Counted from the first letter of the stretch, positions 46,691 through 59,645 are shown. The stretch is 64,000 bases of DNA from Gnetum montanum (GCA_015680685.1 MNCI01010443.1:1093483-1157482), one strand, 5' to 3'. Notes: a model not told the origin generated them from the sequence alone. Translations and numbers: made by a program.

Positions 46691-48318
46691 TAAAACACCA
46701 CCAAATTCAGGAGATAGCACCTTAACAAAAAATTTGTCTAAGTTTCAACATGAGGAAAATTGTTTCTAAGTGTTTGGACCATGCTTACACTACTAGGACT
46801 ACACTCCAAAGCGTAGTCAGCATAGCATGCAACATAGAGCCAAAATTGCAAAATTTTCCAAGTGTCGGTAGTAGTTGCAAAAATTTTTCCAAGTGTTATG
46901 CTATGATTTCATTCCCTTTGATACACTCTAGAGCATAGCTAATGTAGCATGCATTGTAGTGGCTAATTTTCACTAAGTGTCAAGTCAGAAGTTGTCAAGC
47001 TAGCTCAGCATGGAGGGAACATTTGGTAGATTTTCTAACTCCTAAAGCTAGCCCTCCTACTACGTTCTAGAGCATAGCCTAGATGAAGATTGTAAGTTTT
47101 TTTAATTTTTGTAAGTGTTAGTGCTACGCTCTCACTCTTCTTGCTATGCTCCAAAGCATCTTCAATTTTTGCAGAATTTACTTAATTATTAGGTTACGCT
47201 TTAGAGCATAGATGGTGTAGCAATGTAGGATAACCTCTAAAAGCTCCTAGAGCTTAGCACCAACCTCCATCTTAGCTCCAACACTTCTTCATCAAGAAAT
47301 ATTATCAACTTGCATCTCTTTTGCAACCCCCCTATGTCCCAAAATTTTACCTATGCTAAATCCCATTCAAAAGAGGGGAAGAGTGTAGCCTCCAAATTAC
47401 ATCATTTTTCACTATTTGTAGGTACAGTGTGGTCTCTTTAGCTTTGACACATGTAGTCTTAGCAGCATAGTCATGGTATGGTAGCCTCTTAGGGTCCATT
47501 AGAGCATAGTAGAGCAAAGAACCATTTTCCTTTAGTGGAAGCATAGTTGGTGCCAGCATAGCCCTAACGTGGTGCCTGATTCACACCTTAGGTTAATCCT
47601 AATCTTATAAATACCCTTTTGTTTTACATTTTAGGGGTTGGAATCTTGGAATAATTAGCTAGTAATTTTCTTTTAGTGGTTGGTACTTTAGCACTAGCAA
47701 CCTTGCACTCGAACACACTTAATGCCTTAGCAAAACTTTGGGACATCACTTTTGCACATCATAACACGCTGCAGCTTACAGGACACTGCGGTAGCCAACC
47801 TAATAGGTTCAAACTTCTTGACAAACATAAGTTTCATAGCATAGAGAATCCAAAGACTATGACTACATTACCTATTATGCCTGTCTATACAATGCATACC
47901 TCCTCACCTCTCTTTTGCATTTGTTATGCTCCCTTGTTTGGGGTGGTGTCATTCTTCTTGTCTCAAACTCTGTTGCATTTTTCAAGTAGTTACTTTGGCA
48001 TTTAGCATCATAGTTGCATTTTTTTGCTATTTTACACACATTTTCATGTTTTCCCTATCATTTTCATGTCAGAAAACCCTGCTACACTCTGACTTAGTTA
48101 GTCTTAGTACCATCAAAAATGCCATGCGAACCCCTAACACCCATTTGTTGAAACACTCCATAAGTCTTAGTTTAATTGACAAGATTGTCCTAGGCACTTT
48201 ACCTCTATTTTTTCTCCTTTAGTAACAATCCTTCAGACATGGGTAGGGTTAGGGCTATATCATGGGCATATACCCCTTAATGTAATTATCCCACTCATCG
48301 ATGTTTTCAATTACTATA
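46691..48318 (+). repeat. 5' LTR of element D (forward, about 1.63 kb)
   Basis: It starts TAAAACACCACCAAATT, as the 3' LTR of C does in reverse, and ends TTACTATA at 48318. TATAAATA is at 47606-47613. The U3 holds five CTAGAGCATAG-type words. Same family as C, in inverted orientation. Confidence 0.75.
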
Positions 48319-48324
48319 GTTTTC

Positions 48325-48343
48325 TGGCTCTAGAAGGAGGGCC
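48325..48343 (+). other. primer binding site of element D
   Basis: TGGCTCTAGAAGGAGGGCC, six bases after the LTR; see the matching sites of C and E. Confidence 0.6.
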
Positions 48344-48840
48344 ATGCCATTTCCTTCTGTGTTCAGTGGTCGTCCCATGTACTCTCTACACCTTTGCTAC
48401 TAGTTTTAGGCTAGCATAGGCTTGACACCCCTATGGACCTACCATGGTAGTAGCTAGATCATAGGCCAGTGTAGGAGTTATCTACAAGATAGTTGGTGTA
48501 GATTGGACCTAGTTGTCGATTCCCCTGGAACCTCATTGGATGAAAGCTAAAGCATATCTTTGGCACTTGGCCAAAACTTTGTGTGCTCAAAAAAGCATAG
48601 CTAGCTCTCAGCATGAGAGCATAGTAGGCCTTAGCATAGTGACTGTAGCACACCAAAGTTAGTTTTTTCTTTAGCAACATTTTCAGACTTAGTAATTTTC
48701 TCAAGATTTTCTTGCTTAGCCATTTTTCAGCATTTCTATACTTAGCTATTTTAGCATCTACAAATTTCATAACATTTTCATCTTTCACATAGGATTATGA
48801 ATCCTAGGCAACCCTCAACCTCTATCATAATCATGGTTGT
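48344..48840 (+). other. leader of element D
   Basis: Non-coding; contains diverged CTTAGC.ATTTT repeats (48650-48790) that correspond to the AT-rich leader repeats of C. Confidence 0.5.
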
Positions 48841-51248
48841 TGTTCACTTGGTTAGTGGGAGGTTACAATTGATCTTCCTAGGGCTAGGGGATCTACTTTA
48901 GCAAAGAGAAAATTACTTAGAATACACAAATAATCGCCTAAGTACATGGTACTCGATGACAAAAAATATAACTTCATTTGTGTAAAAATCTAGGTAGGTC
49001 TATCCTTAGACCATTGAGAAATGGATGCCAAATGAGATTATGAAATTATACATTAGAACGAGAGGGAATACTTCCCTACCCCCAATGATTTCATTCTACT
49101 TACCAATACCTTTCAGTGGCTACTTGACCAACTCATTTGACTTAGTGAGTCGAATGATTATGACGTAGCAACTAATTATGAGGAGCCCCTGCAAGATGGG
49201 TAGGATGAGTTTAAAACTTGTTTGGAGAAAAATAACTCCTTTTATGCATCCTTCCAATAGGCAACCTCTAGGTTCATCCCTTAGTAGTCCTAGTCATCCA
49301 TCTTTTGTCAAGTGATTACATCCCACTTGTCACCTCCCAGGTCAATCCTTGTGGTGGCAAGTCATCAAGTGCATATGCAACAAGGTGTAGGACCATCTAC
49401 CACCCTCCCCTTACTGGCATTTGTGATGCCAACATAGCCTTATGTACACATTGTGCAAATGTCCCAACTACCACTAGCTTAGGCATTGTACGTTTTGCCT
49501 ATTCCATTGGCATCCCCTACAATTGGATAAGTCGTAACTATGTGGTGGGCCCCAACCTTTATGCCCATGGAATAGCACACATAGTAGTACATGCAATAGC
49601 ATGTGCAATAAGCATCTCATGTGGTCATGCAGCCTGCAGTGGGGCCATGGGACACTGAAGCAACATAGCAGGGAACATAATTGGTGTAATCCATTGTGCC
49701 ACCCTAAGCTTGGACCAAATATTATAGCTCATCCAGATGCTCATTGAGAAGGTTAAGTAGCTCAAAGACTCCTCCTTCAAAATAGTCTATGTGATGGACT
49801 TTTACTAGGATGACCGAATTAGTCCTATGGTCCCATCACTAACCCTACCTCCTGGGGTCCAACTTCCCTAGTTCACTAAGCACAATGGTAAATAGGATCC
49901 TAACACCCATCTAGTGACCTTCTGTTCTGAATGCCTTTTGTTGCAAGCATGGCTACATGTAATTATCCATGTGTTTATCATGTCCTTGACTAGCAAAGTG
50001 CTAAACTAGTACCATGAACTTCCTAGGGCCTCCATATCTTCCTTGGATGAATTGCTTAATCAATTCATCACTTGCTTCAAGTACAACTTGAAGCCCAAGG
50101 CAACCTTGGACCAACTAATGCAAATTAAGTAGGGTCACTTAGAGCCTATACAAAAATTCATCTAGTGTTGGAGTGCTACACTTAATGAGATTTGCAAACC
50201 CATTATCAAAACCCACTTACTAGTCATTTAAAAAGGTGCAATGAACAAATTCATCAAGTCAAAGTTGTATTACCTTGTCCCACACTCCTTGAGCTAGGCG
50301 TTCATTCAAACGAAGAGCATTCAGGATGTGGCGAAGGCTAGTAAGGACTTGGCATACATGGCCTACAAAAATTCACATGTAAAGAAGGACAAGGAGAAGG
50401 GCAAGGAAACCACAATTGTTGCAACAATGGAAAATGGGGCCAAGCTAAACAACACCAAACCAATGGCCCCAACTAATAGCAAGGGATCTAGATTTGGCAC
50501 TACGACAACTAACTAATTTTCACCATCGGTGTACAAGGCAAGTCGCCCCAAGGCCAAACTTTGAGTGCAAGGACCACTCAAAGTACACATCATTGTCCAT
50601 TAAGTTGTTAGAGCTCTTGGGTTAATTACTTAATGCTAGGCACATATAGTATAAGTAGATGTCTAAGGATGCATGCAAGTGCCATGATTGTTATTGTAAG
50701 CTCCTTAGAAACCCATCAGCAGCCACACCAAATGAGCCTCCAGTCTCTAAACATTTCAAGTTGGACTGATTCTACCATTACCATCAATTACTTGCCCATG
50801 ATAAAACTTCTACATGGCACTATGAGATGACATATAACACATGATTGATCAAGGATAACTAGTCCTTGATGCAACCAACCTAGTTCACCTAGAAAATTAA
50901 TCAATGAAGATCTACAAAGATCCTCTCAATACAAGTGATGCAAGCTATGTTATCAATGCCATCAGCATTGATGATGACTCAGAACCAGCACAAGAACCAT
51001 TCATGGTTCATATGCCCTCTAGTAACACTAGGGCCTCCTTGACATTGACTAGTTTGAGGTCCTCTTTTGTTATCAAAGCATCACCTTGGGTGCCCATGAT
51101 ACCCTTTATGGTTAGGGCCCTGCATTACGTTGTAGAAATAGTGAAACACCTCAAAAAATGTGAGGTCATTTTAGCTTCCCCAGGCCTTGCAACCCGTGCA
51201 AGCACTATGAAATTTCATCAGGAGGAGAACGCTCTAAGTCTGGGCTAG
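48841..51248 (+). pseudogene. gag of element D, decayed and truncated
   Basis: Scattered frames carry the Tat gag blocks: a Pro/Thr/Cys-rich N-terminal part (49305-49658), MDFY.DDRISPMVPS near 49795, TCFKYNLKPKATLDQLMQI near 50070, FECKDHSKYTSLSIKLLELL near 50570, and KDPLNTSDASYVINAISIDD near 50915. There are many stops and several frame changes. The reading ends at 51248; no protease or pol of D follows, because element E begins nearby. It is intermediate in decay between C and E. Confidence 0.75.
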
Positions 51249-51389
51249 CCAGTTCGGCAAATTTTCTACTTTAGGTGTAAACAGGCTCTACAGCTCATCT
51301 TGCTTGTCCACCTAAGTAGCCCACTCGGTCAACAGCCTGCTCAAAAATGGTATGGAGTTGGCAGCAGCATTCTGGGTGCACTAGGAATA

Positions 51390-52863
51390 GTTCAAAAAAA
51401 TTTCTAAGTCATGATTTCTGCTACGCTATGCTACGCCTCGCCATGTAGCATAGCAAGCTTTGGAAGACAGTTGCAAAACGAAGTGCCACACAACGCTACA
51501 CCACATAATGTAGCATAGCATGGCAATAGCTTCACCAAAAGTTCCCCACGCTCAATTTCAAATCATTCACCAATGTCCCTTTCCACTAGGAAGTGGCGGA
51601 CCATGTCTACTACTACGCTACACTGAGCTACAAGGCGCAGCGAGGTGTAGCAATCCTGCAGAATGGACATAAGGTAGCTCGAAGGACAGAAGTAGCAAAG
51701 TTCGTGAGACATGCATAGCAGGAAGCAAAGTTGATAAAATCGGCAAAGCTTTCATGACTAAGGTCGATTGCTATGCTACGCTACACGACGTAGCATAGCA
51801 TAGCGTAGCAAGCATGCATCGCACATATAGCAAAATGAACAACGAGATGCTATGCCAAGCATGCTACCCTACAAAGCACAGTAAGGCATGCAGGTGGTTG
51901 TGCGACATCAATGCACTTCACCTAATTGGACCGTTGGCACACATCTCCAAACACTGATGGCGCAATTATGATGTGGAAGGTTTACAGTTATAGCATAGCA
52001 GGTTCACATTACAACAGTCTTGCAGGTCCAACAGTCATATATGACATATGTGGCATTAGCAAGTCAACTTGCACCCTTTGGTCCTATAAATACCTCGAGA
52101 AACAACATTCAAAGTAGTTCAGAAATTTTGAAGGAAATAGCTTCAAAGGGTTCAAAATTTTTCGGAAAAGAACATTCAAAAGAGGTCCAATCCCTGATTC
52201 AGTTGGCACTCTTTCACTAAGTCTCATACTCTTTCTCTTTCTCTAGCATTCAAGCTCTCTCCCCAGCACATTACGATAATATTGTAAGCTTCCTATTTGA
52301 CACTGCAAATAGTTAGCACTTTTAGCTGGCATTTTGTCCTATCCCACCTTTTTTCTACCAACTTGGTAGAATCCCTACACTGTCAACATCTAAGTCTACC
52401 ACAAAGCATACCACCTGTTTTGCTCGATGGGTCTTGGTTACTCTTGGGATCTCTGCACTCCGTCATGCTGTGCAATCGATTGTATCCACCTTGACAGAGC
52501 AAGTCTGTAGCTTCGGAGTGGTGCATGTTTCTAACTACATTTTACTTTATTTCTTTCTTATTATCTTGTTTGCATTATTTTTTTTTGTTTTATTCTCTTT
52601 CAAGCATTACTTCGCATTTTTGTCACATTTTTCTACTTTATTTACTTTCAAGAATTATTTTGTATTTTCGTTCAGTCTCAAGAGTACATGTTGCAAAAGG
52701 CTATATAGATGCCGATGTAAGTTCTTGTTTGATCGACCAGACCATTCAGGGTGTCCCATATCTACACACACCCAACATGGTCCTCCCACGGGTACGGGGT
52801 CGAAACTGTCGCACCTGCCGACCCCTCGGTGTTTTCTAGCCGCCGACGTTTTTGGTCGCTATA
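51390..52863 (+). repeat. 5' LTR of element E (start not fixed)
   Basis: It ends at 52863 (GGTCGCTATA), six bases before the primer site. TATAAATA is at 52085-52092. The U3 (51410-51870) is full of GCTACGCTATGC and GCATAGCGTAGC words, including a 12-bp-stem hairpin at 51769-51800 (arm TGCTATGCTACG, 8-base loop). The start lies somewhere between 51249 and 51400. No 3' LTR is in the window. Confidence 0.65.
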
Positions 52864-52869
52864 GTTTTC

Positions 52870-52888
52870 TGGCACTAGAAGGAGGGCC
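52870..52888 (+). other. primer binding site of element E
   Basis: TGGCACTAGAAGGAGGGCC, at the same place relative to the LTR as in C and D. tRNA not identified. Confidence 0.65.
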
Positions 52889-52889
52889 T

Positions 52890-53620
52890 TTTGGTGCCTT
52901 TTTCATGTGTCACGGTAGTTCTGTGAGCCTTTTGTACCCTGATACACATAAGTGTAAATGTGACACCCTCCTACGGTTGTTTGTGCTTTGTGCAGTGTAG
53001 ATCGATTGCCTCGATGGTTCTTCGGGAGCCCTACAGAACACAAGGCCTCTGATCGCTCGCTAACTAGCTCTTTTACGATTTTCTTGCATGCGTTCTATAC
53101 CCCATCTCATGTGGTATAGACCGGTCTCTTCGATGGTCCCTTGGGGATCCTGTGAGATGCAAAGAATTTTTTGATCGCTAGTTAGCTTGCCTGTCTTATG
53201 GTAATCTTGCATGTATTCTATACCCCATCTTGTGTGGTACAGACCAATCGCTTTGACAGTCCTTCGGGGATCCTACAAGAAACAAAGCCTTCTTGTTAGC
53301 TTTCTTGTCTTACGATAGTCTTGTAAGCCTTCTACACCCTGATACACATTAGCATAGACTTGACAACTATCTGTGGTTGTTTACCTGTCATGTGGTGTAG
53401 ATCGGTCGCCTTGATGGTTACTCGGGAGCCCTACGAGACATAAAGCCTCCGATGGCCAGTTAACTCGCCTTCCCTTTTTTATAGTCTTCTTGCATGCGTT
53501 CTGCACCTTAGCTTGCATAGACATAAATGTCACACCCTATTGTGATTGTTCGCACCATGTGCGGTGTAGGTCGATCACCCCGATGGTTCCTCTAGAATTC
53601 GGAAAGACGTAAAGATTCTT
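52890..53620 (+). repeat. 120-165-bp tandem repeats in the leader of E
   Basis: Four to five units start near 52996, 53114, 53237, 53396 and 53562. Each opens G(T/A)GTA(G/T)(A/G)(T/C)CG.TCGC....GATGGT, followed by CGGGAGCCCTACGAGA and CTTGCATGCGTTCT. They lie between primer site and gag, a region that in LTR elements often holds packaging and translation signals. Confidence 0.7.
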
Positions 53621-53707
53621 TTTCACTGTTATTTTCGATTTTCCTGTTCATTTTCACTCTTTGGCATAGCTTTTGCACTTTCCTTTTACATAACTACCTA
53701 CTTAACA

Positions 53708-56700
53708 ATGGCTTTTTCAACTACCGAAGCCAATGTCGTCAACGTGGAAATCCCCTTCAATGCTAAAATTCCCATCATGGTTGAAGGCACTACTAGTGCT
53801 GAACAACCACCAAATATGATGTTGGAAGCACATCGATCTTTCAGAACCCAAAACCAGGGACTTGAGGGATTATCCCGGCAACACGAGTGTTATAGTTTCC
53901 TTTGTGCAAAGGTATAGGCTAATCTACCCTTGGATTTACACAAACTTAAAGAAAAATGTAGCTTCGAGTTCACTTACTGCAATGGGAAGGAATTCATTCC
54001 AGCTCTCGGCATTTCATTATCTTTAACACAAGCGTATCAAAGGCTGCTAGATCAATTAATCCAGTTGGCTAGGCTTAGGGAGAAACAGGACACTACGTCC
54101 AACCAGGATGATGCCTTTCAAGATGGATAGGAGGAACTCGATTTCCAATCTGACGAGGGAGGTCAAACCAACCTCATTCCTGTCCCACCTACCTAGTCCT
54201 TCTAGGCCAATCCACCATCTATCACCACTTCCTTTTCCATTGCACCTACACTTCAGCAGCCTACAACCACAACGACAATGGGTAGCCATGCCACATTCCC
54301 AGGGTGTCAACGCCTCTATTTCCCTATTGCGTTCATAGCAACTATGCCCCCACAAACTATTTATCAGCACATTCCTACAGTGCGTAACATGCCTATCATG
54401 GCTACCCTACTAAATGTTCACACTATACCTACTTTGCAACCACACATAACTTCCCTGCCAATTCCTACATATGTGTCTATTCCACCCGTTGTGGCAGGCC
54501 CCGGCCCGTCCACATGGTGGACCCCGTTTGCTTCTTCGTCTGTTCTACAATCATCGTAGATGTCTCACTACATTCGCCCTCAGACCTACCCAACCTCGCA
54601 AATGGTACATCCTAGCATGGGGCCATGGTCTGTCCCATCGATGACCCAAATGGTCTATCTAGTGGTTCAACCCATTGTTACTACTCCGACAGTACCACCC
54701 ACCAAGGGGTGGACAACACAAGCAGCACCTTTAGCGGGGATGGCCCCAACGGCACTGTCGATGAGTCAGTGTGCCACCACCACCATGCTACATGTGGGAG
54801 CTTCCACTACAGTTCCTCAACTATCAACAATGTCACTAGGTTTGGACCAAGCATTTCAACTCATCCAAACCCTTACTGAGGAAATAAAACGCCTCAAAGC
54901 TGTTGGGTCTGACATGGTACAAGTCATGGACTTCTATCAGGATGACCCCGTTAGCCTTGTAATCCCAGCTTTGACGTTACCTCTGGGGATGTCTCTCCCA
55001 TACTTCATGAAGTACGATGGGGAGGAAGATCCCAACGCGCATCTTGTCACTTTCAGGTCTGAGTCTTTACTATTGTAACAATGGCTGCATACGATCATTC
55101 ACGTTTTCACCATGTCCCTAGCCAGGAAAGCCCTAGATTGGTACCATGTGTTGCCATGCTCATTCATTTCAACTTTGGAAGAGCTCCTGACCTAGTTCGT
55201 GACACGCTTCAAGTACAACTTGAAGCCAGAAACCACGCTGGATCAGTTGATGAGCATGAAACAAGATGTGCTAAAACCAGTCCAAAAATTCATTCAATGA
55301 TGGAGCACAACCCTTAACAAAATCCGCGATCCCATTGCAGAGGCCCAATTGTTGGTCATCTTTAAGGGTGCAGTATATGACTTCATCAAGTCTAAATTGT
55401 ACTATCTCACTCCTTGCTCTGTCAGTCAGGCTTTTGCTCAAAGTAAGAGCATATAGGATGCGGTTGAGGCAAGCAAAGACCCAGCCTACATCACTTACAA
55501 GAGCACCTTCGCAAAGAAGGACAAAGGTAAGGCCGCAATAACCACAGTGGCCGCTGTGGAAACCAAGGCTAAGCCCAAACCTAGCAGTAGCAGTATTAAG
55601 AATAACAAGAAACTATCCATACCTATGGCTAACCCTACTCCCAAACTAGGCTAAGCACCGCAACCTATTGCACCTATGCCTGAGACATCTACCTACACCA
55701 AACCCAACTTTGAGAGTAAATATCGCTCGAAATACACCTCGTTGCCTCTCAAACCTTCAGAACTCTTGAAGCAACTATTGGTAGTAGGGTACATCCAACA
55801 CAAGCAGATGTCGGACGAAGCAAACACAAGACATCAATGCTACTTCGAGCTCCTTAGGAATCCTTCTTTGGCCTTGCCCAATGAGCCTCCAATTCCTAGG
55901 GGTTTCAGGCTAGACATGTTTTGTGACTACCACCAACTATGTGGTCACACCACGGATTATTGTCTATCGTTGCAGGATGACATCCAAAGATTGATCGATC
56001 TGGGGAAGTTGGTGCTGGATGAAAGCAACCTAGTACGCCCTAAAAATCAATCTATGTATGTCTACATAGATCCCCTCAATGCCAATAAGTTTTGTTATGT
56101 AATTAATGTCATCGATATTGACAATGATCCCAGGCCACCCTTCTAGCCATTTGTGATCTGTGTACCTCAGCATAGTGCACTAGCACCACCAACGGTTAGT
56201 CCAAGCTCACAGTCGTCCTTCATCCTGAAATTCCCACCACGAGCATCCACCTTTGCATTGCCTGTTGGCAAGGCCATGCAATCCTGTTAGTTAACACCTC
56301 TAGCTCCATTCATCATCAGGGGTCTGACGTCTTCGATAGCCCCTACCTTGCGCAATAGAATTGAACAACCTCCTCGTCCCACAAGGTGAGAAGCCCACTG
56401 GTCGAGTGAGATGTCAAAGGGAAGTATTGTCAAGGGTATCCCCAAGCCTACGCCTTTGTCCCTCGCATCTGCACCTTCGTCACCAAAGATGAAGGTCAAC
56501 ACGGTTAGGTAACTTGTGCCACCTGGTCGATGGGGATCTGAACCCAGATCCGAGGTCACCTCTCCTCGGGAGATTCATGTTCTTGGACGAATCGAAGAGG
56601 AATAAGGCATAAAACAAAGGGGTGGCCAAGATCTTTTGGACACCCTCACCTAGGTCAAGCAAGCTCTAAAGTAGAAAAATGCTACACCGAGCTTGTATGA

Positions 56701-57547
56701 CCTAATCATGACATCTGTACCCCACCGAGAAGCTCTAGTCTACATATTAACGATGATTCTGGTCAATGAAAACATGCCAGTAGAGGAGGAAGCGATCCAC
56801 TCAGTAATGCTTCCCTCTGTACCTATAGAGCCCACACCACCCCAATTAACTTTTCATAACAATGCCATTAGGGAATATCCCAAAGGGGGTCAAGTGACTA
56901 CGACACCTCTCTTCATCATAATTCGGGTCGGTCAACACTGGATCTGGAGGGTACACATTGATGATGGGGCTACCACAAATTTCATTTCGTTCCCTATTGT
57001 GGATAAGTTGGGATTGGTCGACTAGATCAAACTAATGATGACATTGTGTCTGAGGTCCTTCAATGGGGCACGCATCCTGGTGAAAGGCATAGTTCACGTA
57101 AACTTTGTAGTAGGGGACCAGTTCCCCACAGATGCAACATTCATCGTAGTCGAAGAAATGACCAGGTTTAACCTGATCTTGGGAAGGTCATGGTTAGCAC
57201 AACTTAGGGCTGTCTCCTCACCTATACACCAAGAAATCCACTTACCATATGTAGGTAGGGAGGTAATAATCTGTGGTGACGAAGTCGCAACGCAAGTAAT
57301 GAGCAACATAAACATGGAACAAGGCTCAAAGGTTACGACCTCTAAGAATGAAGCGCTTGTTCATGCATGCATTAATCATTCAATAGAAGGATCAGCTCAG
57401 CAAGCCAACTCCCAAATTAAAAATGCATGGGTCAAGTTGCCCTTCCAAGTGGAGGACAATGACGTGAACAAGTGCCCTGGTGAAACACCTCGGTCTTACG
57501 TTCTGATCAACCCACGACAGGTCAAGAAGCAGCTACGCACAGCATAG
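53708..57547 (+). pseudogene. gag-protease polyprotein of element E, one frame with point stops
   Basis: A single reading frame of 1,280 codons runs from ATG 53708 to stop 57545-57547 with no frameshift seen. It is broken by stops such as 53915, 54128, 54557, 55076, 56144 and 57023, mostly explicable as CAG/CAA/CGA/TGG decay. Order: N-terminal region; Pro/Thr-rich stretch (54200-54800); coiled segment LDQAFQLIQTLTEEIKRLK; capsid (ALDWYHVLPCSF, RFKYNLKPETTLDQLMSM, about 55120-55260); Lys-rich region; zinc-finger-like CDYHQLCGHTTDYC (55922-55963), the Tat gag form; then protease with VHIDDGATTN (Asp-Asp-Gly at 56960) and FNLILGRSWLAQLRAVSSP. It is the least decayed element here. Confidence 0.85.
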
Positions 57548-57639
57548 CAACCCTACTGCTTCCTACCAAGTTGTCATCCCTTGTACATTCGTCATTTCCT
57601 TGCCTTGTTAGTATGTCGTCCTTTCAGCATGTTATGGCC

Positions 57640-57880
57640 TAAAACTAGTACCCTTGCTTTTTGCTGTATTAACATGCCATTTTTCTAGCATGCTACGCTA
57701 ATGGCCTGAGATGGCCTAAAACTAGAATCATCGCTTTGTTGCTTTGTTAACAAAATATCTCTTTTGGCAATAGCCCGAAATGTCCTAAAACTAGCATTAT
57801 TGCCTTTCTCTTTGACATGTTGCGCAACGGCCCGAAATGGCCCAAAACTAGCAATGGCCCGAGATGGCCTAAAACTAGCA
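57640..57880 (+). repeat. GGCCTAAAACTAGCA word cluster after protease of E
   Basis: Words of the form GGCC(T/C)GA(G/A)ATGGCC(T/C)AAAACTAG(C/A)A recur at 57643, 57703, 57770, 57830 and 57856. A second cluster lies at 62690-63120, on the other side of the antisense gene. Element C has them between protease and RT. Confidence 0.6.
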
Positions 57881-58043
57881 TATAAGAGCATGAAAACTTT
57901 ACATAGTACACAAGTTAACATAAAATTGGTTTCTTTTCTAAAGTTTTTATTTCATTCAAAATTTTTCCCTATTGGAAATGTTTGCAAAATTTTCAAATTT
58001 TTTTTCAAAATTCAAAAAAAAAAGAAAAAAAAATCCCATGCTA

Positions 58044-58178
58044 TCATGGGGTGTCTCTATTTGCATCGCCTTCGCCGCTTGCCTCCGCTTCATCGGCTTG
58101 TGCATCATCTGCCCCTGCATTACCTTCTATCGGTTCTTCATTCCCTCCCTCCATGGGTCTCGCACCCTCATGTGGAGC
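58044..58178 (-). pseudogene. last exon of the antisense gene
   Basis: Starts after the acceptor CTTGCGATGCAG and encodes APHEGARPMEGGNEEP followed by a Glu/Asp/Ala-rich tail, stop at 58044-58046. A similar acceptor and acidic tail occur in element C at 40682-40740. Confidence 0.5.
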
Positions 58179-58216
58179 CTGCATCGCAAGAATGAAGTAG
58201 TCAGCTAGGGCAACAA

Positions 58217-58394
58217 NNNNNNNNNNNNNNNNNNNNNNNNNNNNNNNNNNNNNNNNNNNNNNNNNNNNNNNNNNNNNNNNNNNNNNNNNNNNNNNNNNNN
58301 NNNNNNNNNNNNNNNNNNNNNNNNNNNNNNNNNNNNNNNNNNNNNNNNNNNNNNNNNNNNNNNNNNNNNNNNNNNNNNNNNNNNNNNNNNNNNN
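58217..58394. other. assembly gap (178 N)
   Basis: Run of N inside the antisense gene, between the last exon or its intron and the preceding exon. Confidence 0.98.
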
Positions 58395-58983
58395 CGTAAC
58401 CTTCACCTACTCTTTAAACTTAGCATAGGCCTCAGAAGCACCAATGGCATTCACAAATGCTTCTTACGTGAATGCCTCCACAGCAGCATCTTTGTACAGT
58501 CTTCGATGGATGTCATTTTGTAGCTTGTATGCATGTTTTTTTTTCTCTGGGTTCACCCCATTTGAAGGCTTTGGCACTAATATCTTTCATATCCTGACAC
58601 TTCTAAGCTAGCAAGTGCATCTACATTTTTTGTTCGACTATCTCACGGGTGGATTCAATGTTCTGGTGAACGACGGTCCAAAACTTGGCGTAGTCATCTA
58701 TAGCCCTCTTACAATCGACAATGTCAGGGTTAGTGTTTATGAGAAAGTAAACCCTTGACCTAAGGTCCACCACCTCGGTAGCCAGGTGAGCCTCTCTCTG
58801 CTCAGCCCTGTGGGCCCATTTCCATTGGTCCTCATTGACGCACCTACATTCCCACAGAGAGCGTGCTGAGTGCAAGACACACTTGTCACCCTCGTCAAAT
58901 GTATGACGAGACACCTAGGTCATGTCAGGTGAGAGTGTAGGCACGACACCAATTCTCATGGGTCGAGTCAAGTCCCATTTGAG

Positions 58984-59095
58984 CTAAGATGTTGCATCAA
59001 CACGAGGAATGAAGCAATCGCATTAGCATAGAAAAACCAAAAAACTCAAAAGTTTTTAGCAAAAAAACATAGGAGCATTTAATACTGCCACTTAC
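58984..59095 (-). other. predicted intron of the antisense gene (112 bp)
   Basis: Donor TGTGG|GTAAGTGG and acceptor GCAACATCTTAG on the reverse strand. The flanking exons are open over more than 90 codons on each side. Confidence 0.45.
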
Positions 59096-59645
59096 CCACA
59101 TGAGGGTTCACCTACTGAAGGTGTCTGCCCATGCTGGGGTTCACCTACCTTATCATTGCCTGCACGAATGTAAACTTGTCAGGGATCTCGGCCTATGACT
59201 CCGCACGAATCGGAGGAGGTCTCGAGGCATTAGTAGTAACACCTGTTACATAATTAATCATGTCAGCAATGGACAAATTGACTATGATAAGGTAGACCTC
59301 CCACTAACTCACCAGTGTCCGATTGTGGTCTTTCTTCTTTTTGATGCAAGATGATCATAGTAGTATCGGTGGAGGGCCCTACCAAATCCATACAGGTCCC
59401 TTCCTCATGCGTTGATGCCTTTCCTTTTAGGAGACCAACATATTTTTTATTCAAGGGAGGCACCTCTTTGTTGGTAGGAGGAGGCTCCCTAATGACCAGG
59501 GCCCCTACCCTAGAGATAGGAGCTCCCTTATTTTTGATCAGGGCCCTTTCCTCCGAGACTGGGGTCTTCACGTCTTTATTCGTCGCCCCCATCCTAAGGG
59601 CCGATACTTCCTCATCGCCTTCTTCTTCATCTTTTTCTTCCTCTG

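Noticed and set aside
49305-49658. 117-codon ORF considered as an independent Cys-rich protein
   Set aside because: It is collinear with the Pro/Thr-rich N-terminal region of gag in elements C and E, so it is part of the decayed gag of D.
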